From contig CM054154.1 of assembly GCA_028751875.1 (NCBI GenBank), positions 57,633,250-57,697,249 of the forward strand: DNA of 64,000 bases, in the 5' to 3' direction. The position numbers and the translations under genes are program-made. This stretch comes from Rapana venosa (lineage: Eukaryota; Mollusca; Gastropoda; Neogastropoda; Muricidae). The notes beneath the pieces are model-generated. The model did no database searches. It was not told the origin of the DNA and saw nothing but the letters and a program-made list of their open reading frames with translations. Below, piece after piece: positions 54,790 to 64,000 of this stretch. Numbering within the stretch: the first letter of the stretch is position 1; every line of letters begins with the position of its first letter.

Positions 54790-55724
54790 GTCCAATTCTT
54801 CAATAGATTTTATCATGGAATGCTGGTTTTTTATTGCAGTTTAGAGATGATATTATTAGTACATTATAAGCGATACTGTTTTAGTTTGAATTGTTTTAGT
54901 TTGATAGTTCAGTGATTATGAGGGCTTTTGAATTTTGTATCGTCTATGGGTTTTACTTGTTTGAATAATTGTTTTTTTATTATTATTTTCCTATTTGATT
55001 GAATCGTGTTTTCCCCCTTCCCCCTTGATACTCCTCCCCCCACCCCCCCATCTTCCAATGCGTTTCTGTTATCATGGTTATGTTGTGGGGTCTCGTGGTG
55101 ATGGGGAATTATTTGTTATATTGTTGTGCTCATGGTGATAGGTGATTGTGTTATCATTGTATCTTATTAATAATCATTATTATTTCTTATTTGACTTTCT
55201 TGCTTGTTTGATTGTATTGTGTGAATCTATTTTTAAAGCGCTATTTGAAGTGTTATGAGTGCATAAAAAGCACCACGTTTGCTGGGTGGAGGAGAGAGGA
55301 GGGTGGTCATTGAAGGCGATATTGTCAGTAATGACAAACAAATGCCTTGTATTTTCTAACGTTTTGTTCCGTTACCTTTTTTTATCTAAAGTATAAACTG
55401 TGAAAGAATGATGAAACTGTTGGTGACGTTAATTTGTTTGTACTGACGTTTTAAGATTTTCTTTTTTAATTCTTTTAGAAACATTCTTATTAAATGTATT
55501 GTGGATGTAAGCGGCGCACGCGCGCAGGTTCTTTTTTTGTGTATGAGTATGTCGTGTGCGTTTTATATGTATATGTGGTAATTTTGTATTTCAATGCTTA
55601 CCCTCCTTATCAATTTTCCTTTTTTTTCCTTTTTTTTACTGTTTAATTTAATGGTTATAGGATGCTTAAGTAGTTATTTCTGTATAATCATTAGAAATTT
55701 GTTCTTAGATAGATTGCTTGTGAA
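54790..55724. other. AT/T-rich spacer, probably LINE 3' UTR
   Basis: No gene seen. It leads without a break into the tail at 55725-55795, so it is probably 3' UTR of that element. Confidence 0.4.
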
Positions 55725-55795
55725 AAAAAAAAGCAAATGCATTGCTTATTCAATGTACCATCTGGAAATAAAAGTTTTGACTTGACTTGACTTGA
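55725..55795 (+). mobile_element. LINE 3' tail with (TTGAC)n
   Basis: AAAAGCAAATGCATTGCTTA followed by TGTACCATCTGGAAATAAAAG and three TTGAC repeats. It carries the same type of small stem (AGCAA/TTGCT) as the hairpin tails and matches 19370-19448. It is inserted at a TTGCAATTCTC site of family B. Confidence 0.65.
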
Positions 55796-56300
55796 CTTGC
55801 AATTCTCTTTGGACTGGTTCTGCTGCATCCTCAAAGAACCCACTCCCTTAACGTTATCAAACTCTGTGCTCTACTAGTTCTTCAAAAAAGAAGAAAATCT
55901 GATACACAATTACCCTCTCTTGCGATCTCTCCACTGGGTACTGTGCACATTCAGTAAACTATATGATCAGTACCCTCTGTGACAAGTGCCTCCACAAAAC
56001 AGCTCCCTCCTACCTCTGTGATGTCCACCGGTCCACTCCTCATTCCCTTCTGCCTGCTGCAGATACCCTTGTGCTTTACGAATTACCTAGATTCAACCAG
56101 TCCACTGTTGGTTGTCGCTTCTTTCTCTGTTTCTGGTCAGTGATCTGGAATGACCTCCCTCTCTCCCTTACCACACTTTGCCAGTCCAGCCTCAAGACAC
56201 CCTTTTCTTCTCTCATGTTTCATCTCATTTCGTCCCTGCCTTCAACAGCCGAAATCTCCTCCACCTACCAAAGTGTACAACCTTTGTTATTGTCGTGCGT
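55796..56300 (+). mobile_element. LINE family B, C-terminal fragment
   Basis: Plus-strand frames give 'ISTLCDKCLHKTAPSYLCD' (55963 onwards), 'DLPLSLTTLCQSSLKTPFS' and the following 3' UTR start, the post-RT end of family B. It is 5'-truncated by the tail at 55725. Confidence 0.8.
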
Positions 56301-57090
56301 GCACATGGCGGGCATGTGATTGTTGTTGTTGCTTCGATTTTACGTTGTTCACTCAAAGCTATTATTTAGAGATGGGTAGGGGAGGGGATGGGGCCATTGA
56401 TGTTAATGGTTTGTGTGCTGTGACAATGGTATTTGTTGCTAAAGATCATAGAACAGTATACAGAAAAGGTAAACAATGATAACAAACAAATCAATACATA
56501 AGAAAATGCTAATGCGAACTTATAACTATAACAATTGTCCTATAGGACTGTTCATTAAAAGATTGTGTTATACGAAATGCAAATTAATATCTTTTTTTTA
56601 AATATTTATCAAGGGTTTTCAAATAAGAAGGAAGAATTGAATGGTTATTGACCTTTGTAACAGACCTGTGGTTGTTGATAAAAAATTGGGTTTTTTAAAA
56701 ATAAAAAACTCTTTTGCTTTAATTTAAGGAAAATAGTGCAATGCATGGACTTCTGTAGGTTTGTGGAGTGTGGATGGGTTCAGGTTTTGGGAACAACCAA
56801 AAATCAGAAAAAATAGGTAAAGGGAAAAATATACATATATTAATACTGGGTATAATAGTGGGGGTTCTTTTCTGCTACTGAGGGATATAGGTGAGGCGGC
56901 ATTGGAAGCCAGGGCTGGAGCAGACTATCAGCAGTGAAAGGACTTCCTTCAATGAAAAGTCGTCAGTGATTTTTAAAAAAATTGTGTGTATAGCAAAAAA
57001 ATTACAGCCAAGGTCTGTGTTGTTGGTGGTTGGTCTGTATATGAGTGACAGGAATGGACAAGGAAAGACCATATGTGTTTAGTGGAGGTT
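56301..57090. other. unassigned AT-rich stretch
   Basis: No recognisable element. Short open frames (for example 56891-57082, plus strand) have no features I can name. Confidence 0.35.
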
Positions 57091-59934
57091 TTATCTGCCT
57101 TTGGCCTGTCGGCAGCACTGTGGTGGGGCGTCTGTGTTTGATGATGGATGTGTTGGGGTTTTCTGCTTCTTTCCAGAAAATTTTTTAATTCTTCTTGTTA
57201 TGTTTTACCCTGGTATTTGGTCAGAACATTTTTCCTTGTTATTATCTACTTTTTGAGATTATTTCGATTTATATTTTTCATCTTTGTTTGATATGTTCAA
57301 AATTTCGATTCGACTTCATGAATTGGTGTTTCCGGACGGATTTGTGCTGGTATTTGTGACCAATTTTAATCTGACCCTGCTGCCGTTCAACAAATTGCAT
57401 CGTGATTCACGACTTGACACACCCCATCAATCAAGACTAGTGTTGTTGTGCTGCTACCATGCAGGAGAGCCGCCGACATTATAGCTATTGCTCGCACCTG
57501 AATTTGTAAAAAGCTGTTTCACGCTTGCTCCTCAGATTAAGCAGCATATAACAAACTTAGGCATTCACCGTGGGCTAAAACCAGAGGGGGATACAGGCAA
57601 GCCGACGTCACGCCAGTGGTGGGCTTCACTCTGGTTTCTCCCCCTCACTCTGACGTTACTCTGTTACCCCTGACAACGCTTCTTTCCCCTTGCTGCCGTC
57701 CTCCCGACCCTTCAGCTGTTCATGTTCTGTTGTTTGTAACTCTGATAATGTTTTTTGTTTATGATGTTGATGATGTATATCATGTTTTGCTGTGTTCAAA
57801 ACACCGAATCCCTGATTAGCACAGTTCTTTCACCTCTTTTACTTCTGGTTCACCATCCAAACTTTGTCTGTTCTTCGCTAGCCGATCTCCACCATCGCCT
57901 TAGTCCTCTTACTCTTGATGCTTGTCCAAACTCACCACTTTCATCTTCAACCTCTCCCACTCTTACATATTCCTTCAAGTTTGTTTGTTCAATGTTGCCA
58001 GTCTGGTTGTCCAAATGGAAAAGCCTGGACTACATTTCTGATTTTATCTCTGGAAATGCATTGACTTATCCCCTTCCTCAACCGAACTTGTTAATACCAC
58101 ATGGCATGAACTAAACAAAATAAAACAGCTGACTCCTCCTGATATAAAACTATTTCTTTTCCCCGACTCTCTCGTGGTGGTGGGATTGCCATCATTCTCA
58201 AAGACACATTGGAACCGTCTCTTTCTTTCGTCACAACTTTCAAATTCACACATGTATCTTTTGAAGTTTGCGAAATCAATCTCAACCTACTGGCCACTCT
58301 ATTACTATTCTGCTGCTTTACCGTCCACCTCCCGCGTAAAAAACATCCTGACATCTTCTCTTTTTCACCAAGAATTCAGTCACTCCCACGACCCTTACAG
58401 GCCTCTCTCCCACTAAAATTATTATTCTTGGTGACTTCAACTTCCATTTCGACACCAGTCTTATCCAGATGTCAAACGTCTTTCTTTTCTCTGTCCAAAC
58501 CGTTCTCCTCTCTCAACTGGTAAACGAAGCTACACACGAATTGGTCATATTTTAGGATGGCTGTTTACTATTGCTTCATTCAATTTCGTGTCTCAGTCTA
58601 TTTCTGTCACTGACGAAACTGCCATTCTGATCATTCGCATTCTTTTCCATCTTAACATCACAAAACAGTCAGAAAGAAGAAAATATGTTATCGTCGCCAT
58701 CTTAAGGCCTTAGACATCATACCTTCTCTTCACAGCTTCGAACTTTTTTCACAAACCTCTGACCCACACTGACCTCTTATCACTATAACACTATTCTCGC
58801 CAACTGTTGATGAGCATTGCACCTCTACCTGTCCATCTCCTCCTGACAGGACCTGTGCGCCATGGGTATAACCCATAGGACATCTAGATAGCGAAGTGCA
58901 GAACGTGGCAACTAGAACGGCAGTGCGGAATGCAAAAACCGAAATCAACAAAAGCCTTTTCCGAACACAAATAAACAAAGTCAAACTCTTAATCCATCAG
59001 CAAGACAGACTTACCTTTTTTTCTCTCCCAAGTTCTTTGTGCTACATCCATAAAAATCTTTTTTTTTCCTCACCTCAAAATTACCTTGGATCTGCAAAAA
59101 CAACTCTTCAACCTACACCCCAATGCCTGTTGAACTTCCATCCATATTTTATGCTCTTTCTTTCAGACAAAAGTTCGAAACATACGCTTCCAGACTGGAT
59201 CAGACTCAATTCCAGCCTGCGCCTTCCTGATCCCCAGTTCACTGGCCACTCCTCTCCTTTCCTTCCACTACAAGTGAAAAAAGAAATCATGACAATTCTG
59301 AAGGGGAAATGACTATAAAATCATGCGACCTTGATCCATTCATGCTCCTGTTTTCTCCAATGCCATTCCACAACTTGTACTATTATCCACTATAATAGTA
59401 AACTCACTCTTGTGTCAGGGAATTTTCATCAGCTCTTTAAAACAGCAATAGTCACCCTCTACTGAAAAAAGCATCGACTCGAGATCACATTGTAATAACC
59501 AATCCAAAATGAAAGAGGCTTGAGACTCCTGGAGTTTGCCGAAGTAACAACCACCTCAGCTAGTTGACTACACTTGGCCCCACACAAGAAATCAGGAAAA
59601 TGGAATGCATAGCCCAATGGGATACACACAACAAATAGATTACATCATGGTGAAAAGACGGTTCGTCTAGCGTTAACGACCTCGATCAACATTTGAAGAA
59701 TTATAGCCTGTCTCAAACTACCCTTTGTCTTCTAAAGTACTAGGAAAATGTCGTTTCAAACAGCTCAACAGTACTTTAATCCAATGATCTCCTTCCCACT
59801 TTTTCATATCTGCCTATCGCCCCAATACAGCACAGAAAACCACCCTAGTCACACTTTAGGTTAAACTTCTACTGCTTCTGGATTGTGCAGGAATAAATCT
59901 CGCTCCACATTCTTCTTGACTTTCTGCATGATTG
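57091..59934 (+). mobile_element. LINE family B, copy 5 (intact 5' UTR, indel-ridden)
   Basis: It starts TTTATCTGCCTTTGGCCTGT with the same 5' UTR as copy 3, then the N-terminal region near 57440. The endonuclease is in short frames ('FNVASLVVQMEKPGLHF' type near 57990; 'LPLSRGGGIAIILKD' near 58190) and the linker lies near 58900-59320. The RT beginning is cut by an RTE-type piece at 59484-59676. It stops in the RT palm at 59934 ('LLDFLH'). It differs from other copies mainly by single-base deletions, many in runs of identical bases. Confidence 0.8.
59484..59676 (+). mobile_element. RTE-type endonuclease fragment inside LINE B
   Basis: The translation across frames gives 'NERGLRLLEFAEV', 'APHKKSGKWN', 'PNGIHTTNR' and 'MVKRRF', the order found in RTE-type APE endonucleases (compare 'NTLYPHKQSRRTTWHAPNGK' at 63390-63485). 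Flanks CGACTCGAG (59475-59483) and CGACCTCGA (59677-59685) look like a slightly diverged duplication. It contains only an internal protein segment, with no 3' end. Confidence 0.65.
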
Positions 59935-61529
59935 GTGATGTGTGTTGAAGGGGGGAATGTTGACAGCCACTTCAAGAGGTGTTGGACTGTCAGGCCTGGT
60001 ACCGACAAGTTTTTAGCTTGTCGGCCGTGTGGGGAACTTCTGTCTCCCACTGCGCTTAAGACCAAGTCACCGATCAGTATAATAGTGCTTCTAAGGGAGT
60101 TGGGAAAGAGGGGGGTGGACTTGATAGGCCTTCTGGGAACTGAATATATTGTCAGTTTGCATTTTGAAAATGAAAGAGGGGAGGGAGGAGGGGGTGGTTT
60201 GGAGTTAGGGTTTTGGTCGGGGTCCAGGAGTGAAAATCTATTTTCAGTGGGGATTGGGAAGATGATTTCTTCTTCTATTTGGGTGTCGGATATGTCAGAG
60301 AGGGAGTCACTTAGAGGTGTTCTGGTGGTTGCTGATAGATTGCTGGTGGGAATCTTTGGAATGGAGGTGACTGAATGATTGTCGGAGTGGTCAACTTGTG
60401 CTTTGAGGGCATTGATGGTGGAGATGGCTGTGGACAGTTGGCAGTGGAGATGTGTGATAGCAGATACTGTGCTCAAGCTGTAGAGACTGAGTGGAAGTTT
60501 TGTGTAGGTGTGTTGTTTTGTTGGACATGGTTGTGAAGGCAAATGGAGGAGGTCAGAGGCAGGAATAGAAAGGCTAGGGTCAGGGGAGGAGAGGGTGGCT
60601 TTGGGTCTGGGTGGAGAGGGGGTGGTAGAATAGAGGGACGGAGATGGGATCAGAGCGGTTCGTTTGAGAGGGGTGTCATTGTCAGGGGGGTGGGATAGGG
60701 GGGAGGAATGGTCCATACTAATTGCGTCAGCTGGAGGGACAGAGGAGAGCTGGGGTTGCTGTGGAGATGGCGTCATCGGAACACTGAGGGGGCAGGCTTG
60801 GAGTTGAGGAGGAAGGGAGGATAGGGTTAGGAGACAGCGCAGATGACTGTTTGTCTCCTGGGAACATGGTGACAGAACTGTCTGTGTTTAGGGGGATGGC
60901 AGTGACAGGCAATGTGTTGTGTACTGGCAAGCACACAGGGTCTGCTGCAGGTGACATTATGGCAAATGATGTGCCAGGCAGTGGCAAACACACAGGAGAG
61001 GAGGGGGAATTGGTGGGGTTCACAACACTGGCGCAACAATCACACATATAGTTCTCTATGTCTTTAAAGATTTCGAATTCTTTATTTAGCCACTCCTGAC
61101 AAGTGTTCATATTGTCACTTTCGTGTGGTACACAGTGACTGTCAAAAGTTTTGCCTCGTCAAGGAAGAGCTGTAGAAATGTCTTGAAGAGTTGTGGTGGA
61201 AGTGTGGTTGAATATGTGTCTAGATTTGGTATGATTTATTTTGATTGTGTGAAGTCTTGCCATATGGTTGTTGCAGTGTCTGGCTTGAGTGTGTCGATAT
61301 ATCTATTGTGTAATACATTTCTCCATGTTGCTAAATGGTTGTAAGCTGCAATGAATTTTACCTGACGACTGTCTTTAGTGAACTGGATATTTTCTAACGC
61401 TAGTGAATGTCTTGCACTTACAGATCTGGTTGTTGGTCGCATTGTGGAAGGTGTGTTGGAGCAGATCACATGATTAATTGGGAGGGGGGGGGGGGAGTCA
61501 CAGCAAAGGACAAGTGAAGAGCCCCCCAC
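59935..61529 (-). mobile_element. SGNH-type mobile-element ORF (two frames)
   Basis: Minus strand. The N-terminus (61529-61236) has 'MRPTTRSVSARHSLALENIQ' and 'ATWRNVLHNRYIDTLKPDT'. The middle (61165-60740) has 'TVTVYHTK', 'MNTCQEWLNKEFEIFKDIEN' and a Pro/Ser-rich stretch. The C-terminal frame (60776-59856) has a short helical region, 'IIFPIPTENRFSLLD', then an SGNH-hydrolase-like start 'IILIGDLVLSAVGDRSS' and 'SVPGLTVQHLLKWLST'. In SGNH enzymes the first block is GDS with Ser as nucleophile; here it is GDL, so the catalytic Ser is lost. Frameshifts lie near 61130 and 60770. The protein resembles the esterase-type ORF1 of CR1-like LINEs by domain type. It ends against the truncated LINE B at 59934. 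Confidence 0.6.
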
Positions 61530-61559
61530 CAGCCCTCATTAGGAGGGAAGGTTTGATGT

Positions 61560-62696
61560 GGCCATCACATAGAGAGAAGAGAGAAGAATAGAGTGGTCAA
61601 TAGTGTGGAAGGCTGCAGATAAGTCGAGTAGATTAAGAAGGGAGATTTTTCTCGAGTCAGAAACGAGTAGAAGCGTGTTTAAAGTGCGGGCAAGGTGGTT
61701 TCAGTGCTGTGGTGGGCGCGATAGGCAGACTGAAACTCAGGAAGAAGACTGTTGGAGAGAAGGAGGTGTTTGAACTGTTTTAGAACTACTTTTTCAAGGA
61801 CTTTAAAGATAAAAGGTAGGTTGGAAACAGGTCTACAGTTCTTTAGAATGTTGGGGTCAAGGCCATGCTTTTTGAGTAGAGGTGTGACTATAGCAGTTTT
61901 GAGAGTTGAAGAAACATTTCCAGAAACAAGAGATCAGTTTACTATTTTCCTGATAGTGGGTATAAGTTGTGGCAGGCACTTTGCAAAAAGAGAAGCAGGT
62001 ATGGGGTCGAGAATGCATGATTTCATATTCATTCCTTTCAGATTTATCGTGATTTCTTTCTAGCTTGCGCGATAAAAGGAAAAGAGAGGAGTGCCAGAGA
62101 ATTGCGAATTAGAAGTTGCAGGCTGGAAAGGAGTCTGATCCAAACTGAAGCGAATGTAGCGGACTTTGTCAGAAAAGAACGCAGAAAATATAGAAGGAAA
62201 TTCGGCGTTTGCATTTTGCGACCAGGATGTCACGGTTGTACCATGGTGCACAGGGGCTATCAGGCAGGAGATGGTCAGTAGGAGGTGCATGCTCATCAAG
62301 GAGTTGGCTGAGGACAGTATTGTAGTGTTTAGAAGGGTCAGAATGGTCAGAGACTTGTGATAGACGTTCAGCAGCTTGGGAAAGGAAAGTTTGAATATCA
62401 ATGGCCTTGAGGTTGAGACGGGGAATACGTTTCTTTGTTCTGATAGGCTTTGCAATCTTGAGAAAGAAAAGAATGGCAGAATGATCGGAGAGCAGTTTGT
62501 CAATGTCAGATACAGACTGATAAGCCAGTCTAAAATATGACCTGATCTGTGTGTTGCTTCGTTTACCAGCTGGGAAAGAGAGGGATTTGACAAAGAAAGA
62601 GAAAGACGCTTGACATCAGGAGATGACTGGCTGTCGAAGTGGAAGTTAAAGTCTCTAAGAATTATAAGCTTCCTGCACTGACCAATATTCCAACAT
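61560..62696 (-). mobile_element. LINE family B, copy 6 (internal fragment)
   Basis: Minus strand: 'DFNFHFDSQSSPDVKRLSL' and 'THRSGHILDWLI' (62650-62520), linker parts in shifted frames, then after an internal deletion near 62205 'EFPSIFSAFFSDKV', and the RT start to 'LLDLSAAFHTIDHS' (about 61590). Both ends are truncated, the 3' end inside the RT palm. Confidence 0.8.
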
Positions 62697-62739
62697 GACA
62701 TTGGAAAGATTAGTCCTATGAAAGCCTCTTCATAGCAGA

Positions 62740-63389
62740 GAAATTACGGCATCCAGTAAAGTCTTTACTCTGTTCGCGAGCATATTGTCCCTGCATGGAT
62801 GATACCAACTGTGTGTTCCCCTACAGTTACATCTTTAGTTTCTAGATCCAGTTCAGTCACTTTTCTTGTCTCTACCTGCTTACGTGTCACATGATCAACA
62901 TCCCTTAGTCTCTCTTGTCTAGCTCGTAACCAAGGAATGTCGTCTTCATCCGAGGATCTCTCTTTCTTGACAATGGAATCTTATAATGTATTCGGATTGT
63001 GTCATCTCTTCGTCAGACTTACTGTTGCTTTCATTCTCAATCTCATCTGGAAAAAAATCATCAGTAGGAACTGCAATCTGTGCTTTATTTACTGGCTCAC
63101 CTGTTTCCCAGCACTGGTGGTATGTTCCAGTTACCAATTGGAGCCTTGCACAATTGTTGGGCTTGAGTTTTCTGTTCAGTACCATTCAAATAATTTCTGG
63201 TCTAGAAAGTTACCGGTCTTAACTGTTCTACTACCCTAAAATATGGTTTCCATTTCCGTTCTAACTTACTCTTTCTTTGGTGGTTTTGCAAATAGACATG
63301 GTCACCTTGCAAATCTACAGGTTTTGTGGATTGGTTTCCATAGTGTGCGCCTTTTTCTGAGACTTCTTTATCCTGTAGTATACCTGTGA
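62740..63389 (-). mobile_element. Gypsy integrase C-terminus
   Basis: The minus-strand frame around 63380-63202 has 'HYGNQSTKPVDLQGDHVYLQ' and 'RKSKLERKWKPYFRVVEQLR', typical of the strand-rich C-terminal domain after the Gypsy integrase core. In other frames downstream are 'WLRARQERLRDVDHVTRK' type sequence (about 62930-62870) and acidic DE-rich parts. It is interrupted on its 5' side by the RTE-type insertion at 63390. The pol core would lie beyond the window. Confidence 0.65.
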
Positions 63390-64000
63390 TCTTGCCGTTT
63401 GGCGCATGCCAGGTTGTCCTCCTTGACTGCTTGTGGGGATAGAGGGTATTGGCAATGGTAAGTCTGTGGGTGCAGGCAAACTGATAATAGATTTTATCAA
63501 ACCAAATAGATTTTATCTTAACACCACGGCGCTTCAAATCCAGCATCAACAGAGCCAGAACAAGAACCTACCCTGGAGCTGACATAGGCAGTGACCACGA
63601 CCTTGTGCTGCTGGTATTCAAAATGAAGCTGAAGAAAAACAAACAGCCTGCAAACCCACGTATCAAATTTGACGTGGACAAACTAAAAGATCCAGATGTC
63701 GAGGAGATCTTCCAAGCTAAGCTTGGCGGACGTTTTGCGGCATTAACCCTCCTGGACAATGACATCAATGACCTCACCAACAACTTCAATGAGGCAGTCC
63801 GAGAACAGCAGAGGAGGTACTCGGTCGTCAGAGGAATAAACACCAGCCATGGACTACCAATGACATCTTGGACCTCTGCGATACAAGAAGAGCACTGAAA
63901 CCAACCAGGTCTTCCAACCCTAAAGAATACCGGAGGCCAACAATCTCGTGAAGAAGTCAATGTTAAAGGCCAGAGAGAAGTGGATCAGTGATCAATGTGA
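63390..64000 (+). mobile_element. RTE-type LINE with inverted 5' end (runs off window)
   Basis: 63390-63485 encodes on the minus strand 'FACTHRLTIANTLYPHKQSR' and 'TTWHAPNGK'. From 63500 the plus strand encodes 'NQIDFILTPRRFKSSINRAR', 'TYPGADIGSDHDLVLLVFKM' and, after one frame change near 63805, the spacer 'DILDLCDTRRALKPTRS', 'REKWISDQC' to the window end. In RTE endonucleases the PNGK segment is followed almost directly by NQIDF, so the two pieces are consecutive parts of one protein in opposite orientation. That is the structure expected of a LINE 5' inversion. Confidence 0.8.

Overview
This window is animal nuclear DNA made almost entirely of transposable-element remains. I see no bacterial-style operons, no rRNA and no functional tRNA gene. 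The mix of elements suggests a lophotrochozoan, most likely a gastropod mollusc: several LINE lineages, Penelope-like and Gypsy remnants, tRNA-headed SINEs, and long (GT)n, (CT)n and (AT)n microsatellites. That assignment is inference from the style of the repeats, not from a diagnostic gene. Family letters used here (A, B, C, D, F, G, H) are my own labels.

Family B dominates. It is an APE-type LINE of about 4 kb, CR1/L2-like in style, ending in a conserved roughly 60-bp tail plus (ATT/ATC)n. Substantial copies lie at 456-2530(-), 5345-10065(-), 26612-30712(+), 41735-44668(+), 57091-59934(+) and 61560-62696(-). There are also several 3' fragments and solo tails. Family A is a LINE whose C-terminus reads like 'GRxRGRQKKSWxDNIxEWT' and which ends in short tri- or tetranucleotide tails. 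It lies at 1-455(+), 3449-3860(+), 5441-6081(-), 10194-12500(-), 24353-25287(+) and 52309-53929(-).

Layout: 1-13 kb is stacked A, B and H LINE debris. 13-19.7 kb holds the only host-like coding sequence, an F-box pseudogene (14302-16044, minus strand, broken by a SINE and frameshifts) and one plausible terminal exon (19449-19644, plus strand). A LINE ORF1-like reading frame lies between them. 20-26 kb has LINE C-termini, a LINE ORF1 with a decayed 2A-like motif, and one arm of an inverted duplication whose other arm is at 10.4-13.3 kb. 26.3-33.5 kb is one old LINE (G) split by three later insertions. 34-41.4 kb contains LINE H, a Penelope-like fragment, a decayed Gypsy element and a second LTR with a primer-binding site. 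41.4-49 kb holds LINE B, an SGNH-type ORF remnant and a SINE. 49.9-54.3 kb is LINE F, cleanly interrupted by a family A insertion with an 11-bp target-site duplication. 55-64 kb holds more B copies, a second SGNH-type ORF, a Gypsy integrase end and a twin-primed RTE-type insertion running off the window.

I found no new functional system. The most interesting content is the readable insertion history: perfect target duplications, restored reading frames across junctions, an inverted duplication with shared defects, a LINE 5' inversion, the 2A-like relic, and a possible splice acceptor made from a LINE tail.
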